In this document: positions 50,750 through 59,311 of the stretch, piece after piece
Position numbering within the stretch: position 1 is the first letter of the stretch
Layout: each line of letters begins with the position of its first letter
Assembly: GCA_947494825.1 (NCBI GenBank)
Contig: CANLWN010000003.1
Location: 248,001-312,000, forward strand
Direction of reading: 5' to 3'
DNA: 64,000 nucleotides
Source of the DNA: an uncultured Flavobacteriaceae bacterium
GTDB lineage: Bacteria; Bacteroidota; Bacteroidia; Flavobacteriales; Flavobacteriaceae
Made by a program: the position numbers and the translations under genes
The notes under the pieces: model-generated
Databases searched by the model: none
The model's input: only the letters and a program-made list of their open reading frames with translations
What the model was told of the DNA's origin: nothing

Positions 50750-51598
50750 TTATTTTTTTAGTGTTGGTGGGATGACCATGAAAGGTATGGTGATATGAAA
50801 ACCAATTTTTTTAATGACGGGTTCAATAAAAAGGCGCTCCAAAAAAGTATGTTTGTTCTGGATCATTACCAGTAAGTTTACCTTTTTTTTCATTTGAAAG
50901 TTATTTATTCCCGATATGACATCCTGATTGGGCATATCGTGGAACAAATGTGCAATACCATCCAAAATTTCCTCCAATTCGGCTTTGTTCCGAAGCTGTG
51001 CCTCACCAAGCTCATAGCCCGTTGAAATATGCACTACCTCAACCCTGGAAATATGCTCCCTTGCAAGATCCAGCAGTTGATCCAGTTGTACCGCCTTGTA
51101 GTCTACCTCATAGTCTGTTGGAAATAAGATTTCCTTGGGGGTTTCATAATCAAAGTGTGGAGGAATCGCAATTACCGGACAACCCGCTTTTTTTATGACA
51201 TGGACCGTATGGGTGCCCAAAAATATCTCCTTGGCCCCTGTAGCGCCTTGCGTTCCCATGATAATCAGATCTATATGCTCCTTCTGTACCATGTCTACTA
51301 TTTCATCGACCAAAAGGTTAAAGGCGGCATGCGGTACAAAGAGGTGTTTCGGATTGTTAAAGTCCTCATGCAGTTGGTCCATCAACTTCTGCAGTTGTGA
51401 GAGCGCCCTGGTCTGGTGTACATCGCCCAGACCTACCTGTCCCGGACTATGGAGCACATACTCTGCTTGATAAATTGCCGGGGTATAGGTATGCACCAAA
51501 TAAAAGGCACATTCCTCGTTCTTAAAAAGTTTGAGGGCATAACATATGGCGTTATAGGCGTTGTCCGAAAAGTCGGTGGGGAGCAAAATCTTTTTCAT
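50750..51598 (-). CDS. Double-domain universal stress protein (3 of 7)
   Basis: 282 residues. First domain with LLPTDFSDNAYNAICYALKLF and loop MGTQGATGAKEIFLGTHTVHVI; second domain from ILFPTDYEVDYKAVQLDQLLDLA, without the loop. Its promoter shares a 119-bp divergent spacer with the thioredoxin gene and carries an FNR-type operator with an exact TATTTTTG -7 element. Confidence 0.93.
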   Translation of the reverse strand: MKKILLPTDFSDNAYNAICYALKLFKNEECAFYLVHTYTPAIYQAEYVLHSPGQVGLGDVHQTRALSQLQKLMDQLHEDFNNPKHLFVPHAAFNLLVDEIVDMVQKEHIDLIIMGTQGATGAKEIFLGTHTVHVIKKAGCPVIAIPPHFDYETPKEILFPTDYEVDYKAVQLDQLLDLAREHISRVEVVHISTGYELGEAQLRNKAELEEILDGIAHLFHDMPNQDVISGINNFQMKKKVNLLVMIQNKHTFLERLFIEPVIKKIGFHITIPFMVIPPTLKK

Positions 51599-51623
51599 TT
51601 TTTAGCGTTTTTGGATTACCATT

Positions 51624-51666
51624 CAAAAATAGAATCGAGACGCCCCAAAAACCATGATATTCGTCA
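51624..51666 (-). promoter_or_regulatory. FNR-type operator between Usp 3 and thioredoxin
   Basis: ATGATATTCGTCAG with core TGAT-N4-GTCA at 51655-51666. For Usp 3 the -7 element is TATTTTTG at 51624-51631, centre distance 33 bp. Toward thioredoxin only TAAATTG (51689-51695) is present, so control in that direction is less sure. Confidence 0.8.
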
Positions 51667-51716
51667 GTTGGCCTTAGCGGTATTTTCTTAAATTGCACGT
51701 ATTAAATCCTAAGTGC

Positions 51717-52019
51717 ATGCAAAGCAATTTCAAAACGGTCATTACCTCAGGTCCTTTGGTGCTCGTTGATTTTTATGCCGATTGGTGCGGCCCATGTAAG
51801 GTGTTGGCACCCATTTTAAAGGAAGTAAAGCAAGACTTGGGCGACATGATCAAAATTGTAAAGATCGATGTGGACAAAAACCAAAAAATCTCCAATAGGT
51901 ACCAGATCAGGGGTGTACCCACCCTACTGTTGTTTCAAAACGGAACCTTGGTGTGGCGACAGTCCGGTATACTACAAAAGAACGATTTGATCAAAATCAT
52001 ACAATCATATACCCCCTGA
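51717..52019 (+). CDS. Thioredoxin
   Basis: 100 residues. Classic active site DFYADWCGPCKVLAPIL near residue 25 and cis-Pro in IRGVPTLLLFQNG. It reduces disulfides using thioredoxin reductase, which is not encoded here. I place the start at ATG 51717; the frame extends upstream only to a TTG. Divergent from Usp 3 across a shared FNR-type operator, so it may be a regulon member. Confidence 0.93.
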   Translation: MQSNFKTVITSGPLVLVDFYADWCGPCKVLAPILKEVKQDLGDMIKIVKIDVDKNQKISNRYQIRGVPTLLLFQNGTLVWRQSGILQKNDLIKIIQSYTP

Positions 52020-52050
52020 AATCCGGATTCTTGGATTAACCTCGGCGATG

Positions 52051-52890
52051 CTACTCGTGAAGCACCAAGAAAGGGACATCCGTGTGGTAGCTAATTTCCT
52101 GGACCGCAGGCCTTAAAAGCACTCGCTGTAAAAAGTTCACGTTCTTGGCGACCATGGAGATCATGTCCAAATCCCTGCTTTCCACAAAACACTGTACCGC
52201 TGTTTCCAGTTTTTTACTGGTCACTCTATGAAAACTGTGTTCCAAGTCCTTAAAGTAGTCGTGGAGGAATGCCTTGTTCTTATGTTGTTCACTATCCAAT
52301 TCCTCGCCTTTTCCGGAAATGTACAATACCCGTAGTGCAGCATGGTGCATTTGGACTATTTCTATCAAGGTGTCGAGCACTTTTATATCATAGCTCAAAT
52401 TAAAATCCGTGGGAAATCCTATTTCCTTGGGTTTTTTGTATTCGGCATTTTCTGGAACCGCCAAAACGGGGCATTTCACTTTGGTTATGACATCGGCCGT
52501 ATTGCTGCCCATGGTTACCTTTTTGAGGCCCGAAGCCCCTTTGGTTCCCATAACGATCAGGTCTATCTTCTTGTCGGCTATTTGTTTGCGAATGGCATCG
52601 ACAAAGAAATCATATACCGTAAGGGTCTCAAAACGGTGTTCGGTATTCACAGTGAGTTGTTCAATACGTTTCAACACTTCGTCCAAACGTTCTTGGCTCT
52701 CCTGTAAAACGGCCTCTTCCAACACCTTGGAAGAGCCTACAATGGAAGTTTCGGCACCGGAATAGGGCGCAATGGCGTTGATATGGAACAGATAAAAAAC
52801 GCAGGGTGTTCTTTGAAAGAGTTCCTTTGCATACTGTACCGCATTCCACGAATTATCGGAAAAATCAACGGGGATCAAAACATTTTTCAT
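52051..52890 (-). CDS. Double-domain universal stress protein (4 of 7)
   Basis: 279 residues. First domain VLIPVDFSDNSWNAVQYAKELF and loop MGTKGASGLKKVTMGSNTADVI; second domain from IGFPTDFNLSYDIKVLDTLIEI. ATG 52890 is the start: the predicted transcription start is near 52912, so an ATG at 52986 in the same frame would be outside the transcript and its peptide is not Usp-like. Confidence 0.93.
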   Translation of the reverse strand: MKNVLIPVDFSDNSWNAVQYAKELFQRTPCVFYLFHINAIAPYSGAETSIVGSSKVLEEAVLQESQERLDEVLKRIEQLTVNTEHRFETLTVYDFFVDAIRKQIADKKIDLIVMGTKGASGLKKVTMGSNTADVITKVKCPVLAVPENAEYKKPKEIGFPTDFNLSYDIKVLDTLIEIVQMHHAALRVLYISGKGEELDSEQHKNKAFLHDYFKDLEHSFHRVTSKKLETAVQCFVESRDLDMISMVAKNVNFLQRVLLRPAVQEISYHTDVPFLVLHE

Positions 52891-52917
52891 AACCACATTA
52901 CTTATCGTTGTCACCGG

Positions 52918-52960
52918 TAAAAATACGATCGGCCCCCAGAAGCTAAAATGACAAAAATCA
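52918..52960 (-). promoter_or_regulatory. FNR-type operator and promoter of Usp 4
   Basis: ATGACAAAAATCAT with core TGAC-N4-ATCA at 52949-52960; -7 element TATTTTTA at 52918-52925, 33 bp centre to centre. A second operator for the divergent gene lies 7 bp away. Confidence 0.8.
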
Positions 52961-52967
52961 TGTGAAC

Positions 52968-53010
52968 TGACATTGGTCATTTCCACAAAGCCCCTATGGC
53001 CTTATATTCA
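52968..53010 (+). promoter_or_regulatory. FNR-type operator and promoter of HMA-like gene
   Basis: CTGACATTGGTCAT with core TGAC-N4-GTCA at 52968-52979; -7 element TATATTCA at 53003-53010, 33 bp centre to centre. The predicted start near 53015 lies after ATG 52996, which decides the start of the gene at 53026. Confidence 0.75.
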
Positions 53011-53025
53011 ATAACAAAAAAACGT

Positions 53026-53292
53026 ATGAGAGCCTTGGCAAAAATTCAGCACCTCAGGTCCGACGCCTGCAAGCAAAAGATTATCAGAAACCTCAGTCGG
53101 CTCATGGATATCCGTATTATCGACATTGATGTGGACAATCAGATGATCTTCTTTCTCTTTGAGGGGCCATTGGCATTTCATAGGGTAAAGCAAGAACTCT
53201 GGCGGATCGGTTATCCCATAATAAAGTACAAATGCCAGAACGGGAAATCCTTCCTAAGCCGTAGTGAGATGTTTGATCAAGCCTTAGCCTAG
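53026..53292 (+). CDS. Small HMA-like protein
   Basis: 88 residues. Begins MRALAKIQHLRSDACKQKIIRNLSR, where the order strand-loop-helix mirrors a heavy-metal-associated domain but with only one Cys in the loop, then IRIIDIDVDNQMIFFLFEG and a helix ending LWRIGYPI as in HMA folds. It likely binds a metal weakly or not at all. Located between two Usp genes with its own FNR-type promoter. Role unknown. Confidence 0.65.
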   Translation: MRALAKIQHLRSDACKQKIIRNLSRLMDIRIIDIDVDNQMIFFLFEGPLAFHRVKQELWRIGYPIIKYKCQNGKSFLSRSEMFDQALA

Positions 53293-53367
53293 TCCAACAC
53301 TTTACAGCATATCCAAAAACCTGGCCCAGTCCTAAAGGGCCGCATTCTTCATTGTTCCATTATAGGA

Positions 53368-54213
53368 TTATCTGGGTAGGTTCTGCATGACCAGAAAGGG
53401 AACGCTCACGGTAAGTCCAATTTGGTCCACAGTAGACCGGTACAACATATTCTCTAAAAGGGAATGGCGCGAATTTACCATGACCAGCATATCTATATGA
53501 TCTTTGGCGATATGTTCCAAAATGATCTGCACCCTGTCCTCACCTTCGCATTGTTTAAAAAACAGAAACGCACTGGATAAGGTATTTTGCAGAAAGAGCT
53601 TGTTGTCTTCTTGACGGAACGACAATTTCTTCAGGGCGGAAATGTATAGACAATGTATTTCTGATTTGAAGGAGCCTGCCAGTTCGTTGAGCAATTTCAA
53701 TTCCCTCCGTTTAAAGGGCAACATGTAGTCCGTGGGGAACAGTATTTTTTTGGGTGGCTGGTAGGCATACTCCTCAGGAATGGCCAGCACGGGGCATTTT
53801 ACGTATTTTAACACTTGTACCGTATGACTGCCCAAGATGGTCCTTTTATCCGATGTAACCCCTTTTGTGCCCATTACGATTAAATCGATATCCACCTGAT
53901 CCACAAAATCGTTTACCGCATCGACCAAGGATTCGAAGGCCGACACTACCTGATAGGAATGTTTCGGGTTTGGAAATTCTTCTTCCAATTCGGAAAGCAA
54001 TTGGTCCAGCGATGTATCGGTCTTTTTGCGCACCTCCTTTCTTCGTTGTTTTAAACTATCCCGGGTCCCGGATTTGCTCAATTCGTATACTTCATCGGCA
54101 TAAGCGTGCAAAAAGTAAAAGTTGGCCCTTTCCAACTTAAAGAGTTTTAGGGCATGGTGGATCGCATGCAGTGCATTGTCGGAAAAATCAGTAGGAATCA
54201 ATATGATCTGCAT
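53368..54213 (-). CDS. Double-domain universal stress protein (5 of 7)
   Basis: 281 residues. First domain ILIPTDFSDNALHAIHHALKLF and loop MGTKGVTSDKRTILGSHTVQVL; second from ILFPTDYMLPFKRRELKLLNELA. ATG 54213 is favoured: its -7 element (TAACTTTG, 54238-54245) places transcription start near 54232, after an alternative ATG at 54240. Confidence 0.93.
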   Translation of the reverse strand: MQIILIPTDFSDNALHAIHHALKLFKLERANFYFLHAYADEVYELSKSGTRDSLKQRRKEVRKKTDTSLDQLLSELEEEFPNPKHSYQVVSAFESLVDAVNDFVDQVDIDLIVMGTKGVTSDKRTILGSHTVQVLKYVKCPVLAIPEEYAYQPPKKILFPTDYMLPFKRRELKLLNELAGSFKSEIHCLYISALKKLSFRQEDNKLFLQNTLSSAFLFFKQCEGEDRVQIILEHIAKDHIDMLVMVNSRHSLLENMLYRSTVDQIGLTVSVPFLVMQNLPR

Positions 54214-54237
54214 TTGTACGGTCTTTTCTTTGACGGC

Positions 54238-54280
54238 CAAAGTTATGTGCTATGGGAGGTGAAAACTATGATATTTATCA
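54238..54280 (-). promoter_or_regulatory. FNR-type operator and promoter of Usp 5
   Basis: ATGATATTTATCAG with core TGAT-N4-ATCA at 54269-54280, identical in core to the hsp20 site; -7 element TAACTTTG (exact) at 54238-54245, 33 bp centre to centre. Confidence 0.85.
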
Positions 54281-54306
54281 GTACCATAGCTGATAGAAAT
54301 TGTCGC

Positions 54307-55143
54307 TTAGCCGTGGATGACCAAAAAGGGCACCTGGGTATGGAAACTCACTTTTTCCACGGTGGAATCGAAAAGTAGCTGTTGTAAAAAATTGAGGTTC
54401 TTGGCCACCATAATGGTAAGATCACTCTGTTTTTCTGAGATGAATTCCTGTATTCCTTGAGTAATTTTTCGGTTATCAATGAGATAAAAACTGTGCTGTT
54501 TTGGAAATATCTCCTCCAGGTAATCCTGTAGATACGCTCTGTTGTTTTGCTGATCTTCGGATAGGTTTTCCGTGCTCCCCGCCACATGAAGGACTTTGAG
54601 GTGCGCTTTGTTGGCAACAACGAGCTCTGACAACGTCTCCAAAATGGCATGCGAATAGAAAATATTATAATCGGTCGGAAAGGTGATCGTCCGTGGTCTC
54701 CCATAAACTACATGTTCCGGGACTACTAGGGTATTGCATTGTACCTTGGTTATAATATCACCGGTATTACTTCCAATAATAAGCCGTTTTATCCCTGACG
54801 CCCCCTTGGTTCCCATGACGATCAGGTCTATTTTCTTTTCCTTGACCAATCTGCGGGTCACATCTATAAGCAGGCCATAATGCAGTTCCGGGAAAAAATG
54901 GTGTAGTTCGCTCTCGGCTTTATTTTTGGCCCGTTCCGTAAAGGCATCGAGCTTGTCTTTTGAAGGTATGCCGGTTTCGCCAAGGCTGGGCGTAAATGAA
55001 AGCCCCATTACTGGGTATTCGCTCAAAGGTGCAACATGGAGTAGATAAAAATTACAATGGACCCCCTTAAAAAAGCCGAGCGCATATTTTAGGGCGTTCC
55101 AAGCATTTGGTGAAAAATCGGTGGGAATCAATATATTTTTCAT
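54307..55143 (-). CDS. Double-domain universal stress protein (6 of 7)
   Basis: 278 residues. First domain ILIPTDFSPNAWNALKYALGFF and loop MGTKGASGIKRLIIGSNTGDII; second from ITFPTDYNIFYSHAILETLSELV. Closest in loop sequence to Usp 4. An FNR-type operator with an exact TACATTTG -7 box lies upstream. Confidence 0.93.
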   Translation of the reverse strand: MKNILIPTDFSPNAWNALKYALGFFKGVHCNFYLLHVAPLSEYPVMGLSFTPSLGETGIPSKDKLDAFTERAKNKAESELHHFFPELHYGLLIDVTRRLVKEKKIDLIVMGTKGASGIKRLIIGSNTGDIITKVQCNTLVVPEHVVYGRPRTITFPTDYNIFYSHAILETLSELVVANKAHLKVLHVAGSTENLSEDQQNNRAYLQDYLEEIFPKQHSFYLIDNRKITQGIQEFISEKQSDLTIMVAKNLNFLQQLLFDSTVEKVSFHTQVPFLVIHG

Positions 55144-55174
55144 TGGATAAGCGACCTACTGGATACTACAAAAG

Positions 55175-55217
55175 CAAATGTATTGGGATAGGTCCAAGGG
55201 AAATATGACTAAAATCA
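55175..55217 (-). promoter_or_regulatory. FNR-type operator and promoter of Usp 6
   Basis: ATGACTAAAATCAT with core TGAC-N4-ATCA at 55206-55217; -7 element TACATTTG (exact) at 55175-55182, 33 bp centre to centre. Confidence 0.85.
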
Positions 55218-55293
55218 TATTATTGGGGCGGTTGGGCAAAAATTTGAGCGCTTTCCAAAGGGCTTGATCCACCCTTTTCAGCATGCTCTGCAG

Positions 55294-56346
55294 CTATTCT
55301 ATACCATGCAGTGCCCTTAATTGTAAAATTTTGATGTTCCTGCCCTCAATATCTATAAGTCCTTCTTTTTTGAATCCGGAAAGTGTCCGGATCAAACTTT
55401 CTGTGGCAATACCGGCCACGCTGGCAAGGTCACTGCGGGAAATGCGAATAGGTTCCTCAGGGTTTTTGTTCAGGACCTCGGCAAACTGAAGCAGGGTTTG
55501 CGCGGTTTTTTTCCGGACAGAGCTATAGGCCATTTGGAGGAGTTGCTCTTTGATTTCCGAAATATTGTCGGTGAGCAATTCCATCAATTCCAGTGAAACA
55601 TTGTGGTTTTTTTCCAAAATACCTTTCATGCTTTCCTTGGAAATACCTGCCAGTTCCGCGTCTTCCACTGCCGAGGCCGATTCCTGGTAGGGAAGGTTGT
55701 CCAGAAAGGAGGTAAAGCCCAAAAAATCATCGGCAGGATGTAGGGAAGTGATCAATTCCTTCCCATCCTCATCCATCTTATGGCATTTTACTACCCCTTC
55801 TAAAATAAGAAAAATCTTGTTGGAATGCTCCCCTTCATTGTAAATAGGGCTTCCCTTTTTATAGGTATGGACATCCCCGTGGTCATCAAAAAAATTCTTC
55901 AGTTCGTTCAAGGTACGCATCTGCGCCTCGGCATCCACGGACAAAGGTGTCTGATTCCTACCCAAACGGGTCATAATCTCTGCCTTGGCCAACCTGCTTT
56001 CTATGGCGCTCATCAGGTCTACTTCCTCAAAGGGTTTGGTAAGGTAGTCATCGGCCCCAAGGTCCATCCCTTTGCGCACCTCCTTGTGCTCCGTTTTGGC
56101 CGAAAGAAAAATAAAGGGGATATGTTGGGTGGCCGCATCTGAGGAAAGTTGCTGCAACACACCATACCCATCAATCTCGGGCATCATGATATCACATACC
56201 ACAATATCGGGATGCTGTTCCCTAGCCAGGTCTATACCTATCTTGCCATTCGGGGCAGTAATAACCTCATAATCGGAAAGCTCCAACAATTCGGCCGTAT
56301 TTTCCCTTAAGGCGGTATCATCCTCTATCAATAGTATTCTTTTCAT
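55294..56346 (-). CDS. Response regulator: receiver fused to Crp/Fnr DNA-binding unit
   Basis: 350 residues. Receiver domain 1-120 with acidic pair EDD (8-10), phospho-acceptor D52 in CDIMMPEIDG, S82 and K104. A cNMP-type barrel spans about 140-255 and a Crp-type HTH about 265-345 (ISRSDLASVAGIATESLIRTLSGF). The recognition helix ATESLIR matches that of the FNR-like protein at 61978-62667 (ATESTIR), so both probably read the same operators. The gene follows its histidine kinase by 3 bp. This combines in one polypeptide what rhizobia split into FixJ and FixK. Confidence 0.9.
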   Translation of the reverse strand: MKRILLIEDDTALRENTAELLELSDYEVITAPNGKIGIDLAREQHPDIVVCDIMMPEIDGYGVLQQLSSDAATQHIPFIFLSAKTEHKEVRKGMDLGADDYLTKPFEEVDLMSAIESRLAKAEIMTRLGRNQTPLSVDAEAQMRTLNELKNFFDDHGDVHTYKKGSPIYNEGEHSNKIFLILEGVVKCHKMDEDGKELITSLHPADDFLGFTSFLDNLPYQESASAVEDAELAGISKESMKGILEKNHNVSLELMELLTDNISEIKEQLLQMAYSSVRKKTAQTLLQFAEVLNKNPEEPIRISRSDLASVAGIATESLIRTLSGFKKEGLIDIEGRNIKILQLRALHGIE

Positions 56347-56349
56347 GGG

Positions 56350-57495
56350 TTACGGCTCTGGATTCATTGGTATTTCCACGGTAAAGGTAGACCCTTTGTT
56401 TTCCTGACTATTAAAGGTAATGCATCCACCTAAATTTTCAATATGTTGCTTCACAATATTCAACCCGATTCCCGTGCCTTGACTCAATAAGGCATTTTTG
56501 GCCCTGAAATACCGATTAAAAATAAACTTTTGATCACTTTCCGGAATCCCCATGCCCTGGTCGATAATTTTCATTATCAGATTGTTCCCTTTCTGACGAA
56601 TCTGTATATCGATCACCGTATCCTCGGACGAATACTTTATGGCATTGTGGACCAAATTGGACAGGATGAGCTCCAGTATTTTCTCATCGCAGGTAATGAC
56701 AAAGTCATCGATCTGTTCGGGGTACTGAATCTGTTGCCCTACCTTAAGCAGCATATTGGCATCATAGATGACCTGGTTCACCAATTTGCTCAAGGGAAAA
56801 GTGGTAAATCTATAATTTACCTTCCCTGTCTCCAGGCGCTCAACGGATAAAAAATCGTTGAGAATGGTATCCAGGTATTTTACCTTGTTGCGAATGGTAT
56901 CTATATGCTTGTTCCTTTTTTCCTGCTGTTCGGTCTGGGTGTATTTGGATAAAAGCGTAGTAGAGGTGAGGATACTGCTCAAGGGTGTTTTGAATTCATG
57001 GGAAACCAAGGACAGGAAGCGTGTTTTGAGTTCATTGAGTTCCCGTTCCTTGGATAGTGCTTCCTGAAGTTGTTCGGTACGCTCCTTGACCTCAAGCTCC
57101 AAACGCTCCGTATAGTTTCGGCGTTCCGTGATATCCACGATCAAGGCCATCACATAGGTATTCCCGTACAGACTAAATGGATTTAGGCCTACTTCCAAGG
57201 GAAACTCCTCCCCATTTTTCCGAATACCGTAGAGCTCACGGCCCTGGCCCATGGGACGTCTTTGGCTCCTGTTCATGAAGTCTTTGAAGTGTCCCTTGTG
57301 CGCATGGTGGTAACTGGCGGGAATGAGAAGTTCCAGGTGGTTTCCGACAAGTTCGTCCTTTTCGTATCCGAACATTTCCTCCGTGGACGAATTATTGGCA
57401 ACAATCAATTGTTTCTCGTTCACCACAATGATACCTTCCGATACCCCCTCGGAAAGCAGATTAAAAATATTGCTGTTTTTCTGAAAAACCTTCAT
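56350..57495 (-). CDS. Soluble PAS-domain histidine kinase, FixL-like
   Basis: 381 residues with no membrane helix. PAS domain about 12-125, ending ALIVDITERR; coiled linker; H-box with H166 in LSLVSHEFKTPLS; N-box ELILSNLVHNAIKYS; G1 IDQGMGIPE; G2 GTGIGLNIVKQH. In the PAS, H66 (in YHHAHKGHF) and R86 (in GQGRELYG) fall where FixL has its heme ligand His and the conserved Arg, so an oxygen-sensing heme PAS is possible but unproven; these residues also occur in non-heme PAS domains. It is the partner of the REC-Crp regulator encoded 3 bp downstream. Confidence 0.88.
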   Translation of the reverse strand: MKVFQKNSNIFNLLSEGVSEGIIVVNEKQLIVANNSSTEEMFGYEKDELVGNHLELLIPASYHHAHKGHFKDFMNRSQRRPMGQGRELYGIRKNGEEFPLEVGLNPFSLYGNTYVMALIVDITERRNYTERLELEVKERTEQLQEALSKERELNELKTRFLSLVSHEFKTPLSSILTSTTLLSKYTQTEQQEKRNKHIDTIRNKVKYLDTILNDFLSVERLETGKVNYRFTTFPLSKLVNQVIYDANMLLKVGQQIQYPEQIDDFVITCDEKILELILSNLVHNAIKYSSEDTVIDIQIRQKGNNLIMKIIDQGMGIPESDQKFIFNRYFRAKNALLSQGTGIGLNIVKQHIENLGGCITFNSQENKGSTFTVEIPMNPEP

Positions 57496-57518
57496 GCCAT
57501 AAAGTTAAACCATATAAC

Positions 57519-57561
57519 TGATTTTTGTCATAAAAAACCCTAGGTATAGCTTCTATTTTTG
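57519..57561 (+). promoter_or_regulatory. FNR-type operator and promoter of TerB/deo operon
   Basis: CTGATTTTTGTCAT with core TGAT-N4-GTCA at 57519-57530; -7 element TATTTTTG (exact) at 57554-57561, 33 bp centre to centre. In the other direction the 33-bp position lies inside the kinase gene, so the kinase is not served by it. Confidence 0.85.
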
Positions 57562-57581
57562 AAACAGAAAATGACAACGCT

Positions 57582-57989
57582 ATGAACATGATGGAATCGC
57601 AGCGGATTGGAAACGAGTTTTACCAAAATTTGGGGAAGCTTTTTTATGCCGTAGCCATGGCTGATCAAAGTATTCATGCCAAGGAAATGGATACGCTAAG
57701 AGAGGAAGTAAGATCGTATTGGTTGCAGGTAGATGCCGTTGAGGACGAATTTGGCACCGATGCCGCATTTCAAATCGAAACGGTATTCGATTGGCTGTTG
57801 GAGTACGGAAAGGACAGCGGAAGCTGTTTTGATGATTTCGCGACCTTTTACCAGGAGCACCATGAAAAGTTCAGCCCCAAGGTAAAGCGATTGGTGATGG
57901 ATACGGCCCATGCCATTGCCGCGGCCTTTGCGCGAAAGAACAAATCCGAATTGATTATCTTGGCCAAACTAAAGTTATTGCTGCAATAG
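57582..57989 (+). CDS. TerB-like helical protein
   Basis: 135 residues, all helical. FYQNLGKLFYAVAMADQSIHAKEMDTLREEV resembles the TerB/DjlA-like core with its acidic DxxIHxxE motif (MADQSIHAKE), and SPKVKRLVMDTAHAIAAAFARKNKSE is the matching second repeat. TerB-type proteins are linked to metal and membrane stress. It is the first gene of an operon with the CoA-transferase, deoC and deoD, and has an exact FNR-type promoter. Confidence 0.75.
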   Translation: MNMMESQRIGNEFYQNLGKLFYAVAMADQSIHAKEMDTLREEVRSYWLQVDAVEDEFGTDAAFQIETVFDWLLEYGKDSGSCFDDFATFYQEHHEKFSPKVKRLVMDTAHAIAAAFARKNKSELIILAKLKLLLQ

Positions 57990-58024
57990 ATGCAGATCAA
58001 CCATAGCCATTAAGCATCCAAACT

Positions 58025-59311
58025 ATGCCCGCTACCCTAAAAATTGTTGCAGCCGAAGAGGCGGTTGCCTGTGTAAAATCGGGAAATCGCGTTTTCTTTC
58101 AAGGTGCTGCCATGACACCGAACGTGTTGATCGATGCGCTCTGCGATCGCTATAGAGATCTGGAAGACATCGAGATTATTCAAATGCACACGGAAGGCCA
58201 GGCCAAATATACCTCGGAACCTTACACTGATGCATTTCGAATAAGCAGTTGCTTTGTGGGCGGTAACGTTCGAAAGGCAATAGATTCCGCCAAAGGCGAC
58301 TATATCCCTATTTTTTTGAGCGAAATACATTTGCTGTTCAGGCGGGAGATCCTGCCCTTGGATGTTGCCTTTATCCAGGTATCGCCCCCAGATAAACACG
58401 GATATTGTTCCCTTGGTACTTCCGTAGATGTCACCTTGCCCGCTATACAGACCGCCAAGAGGGTCATTGCGCAAGTGAATCCCCAAGTACCCAGAACCCA
58501 TGGGGACGGTATCATACACATAAGGCAAATTGATAAAGCCATAGAGGTAGATAAGCCCATATATAGCAGTCAGATCAACGGAATGACCGATGTTGAACGA
58601 AAAATTGGAGCACATGTGGCCGAGCTGATCGAGGATGGCGCCACCCTACAAATGGGTATCGGCAATATTCCCAATGCCGTACTGAACAATTTGCACGGTC
58701 ACAGAAGATTGGGTATTCATACGGAGATGTTTTCCGATGGTATCCTACCCTTAGTGGAAAAAGGGATTATTACAGGAGAGGACAAGGAAATTAAAACCGG
58801 AAAAATCGTTACCTGCTTTGCTGTAGGTACCCAGGCGCTATATGACTTCGTTCATGATAACCCCAGTGTACATTTTAAAGAAGCCGCCTTTACCAATGAT
58901 ACAGCCGTTATTCGACAAAATCCAAAAGTGACCGCGATCAACAGTGCCATTGAAATAGATCTCACCGGCCAGGTATGTGCGGATACGATCGGCACCTATC
59001 AATACTCTGGCGTTGGGGGACAAATGGATTTCATCCGCGGGGCCTCCCTATCCGAAGGAGGCAAACCTATAATCGCCATGCCTTCCCTTACCCATAAGGG
59101 CGTTTCCAAAATCACCCCCTTTCTTAAACATGGGGCCGGGGTAACCACCACTAGGGCTCACGTGCACTACGTGGCCACGGAATACGGGGTAGTGAACCTT
59201 TTTGGAAAAAGTTTGGAACAACGGGCCAAGGCCCTTATTTCCATAGCCCATCCAGACCATCGGCAAGTACTGGAGGAGCAGGCATTTGAACGTTTTAAAA
59301 CCCTTGTATGA
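58025..59311 (+). CDS. Acetyl-CoA hydrolase/4-hydroxybutyrate CoA-transferase family protein
   Basis: 428 residues, full length. VFFQGAAMTPNVLIDAL near the start, VSPPDKHGYCSLGTSVD near 125, LQMGIGNIPNAVL near 210 and the catalytic Glu in IHTEMFSDGILPL near 237, then GVGGQMDFIRGASLSEGG. The family moves CoA between acetate and other acyl groups. Lying between a TerB-like gene and deoC, it may recycle acetyl-CoA or acetate formed from the acetaldehyde that DeoC releases; that is inference. It overlaps deoC by 4 bp. Confidence 0.88.
   Translation: MPATLKIVAAEEAVACVKSGNRVFFQGAAMTPNVLIDALCDRYRDLEDIEIIQMHTEGQAKYTSEPYTDAFRISSCFVGGNVRKAIDSAKGDYIPIFLSEIHLLFRREILPLDVAFIQVSPPDKHGYCSLGTSVDVTLPAIQTAKRVIAQVNPQVPRTHGDGIIHIRQIDKAIEVDKPIYSSQINGMTDVERKIGAHVAELIEDGATLQMGIGNIPNAVLNNLHGHRRLGIHTEMFSDGILPLVEKGIITGEDKEIKTGKIVTCFAVGTQALYDFVHDNPSVHFKEAAFTNDTAVIRQNPKVTAINSAIEIDLTGQVCADTIGTYQYSGVGGQMDFIRGASLSEGGKPIIAMPSLTHKGVSKITPFLKHGAGVTTTRAHVHYVATEYGVVNLFGKSLEQRAKALISIAHPDHRQVLEEQAFERFKTLV

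Noticed and set aside
52996-53292. Start of the HMA-like gene at ATG 52996
   Set aside because: The predicted transcription start near 53015 lies downstream of it; ATG 53026 fits promoter and fold.
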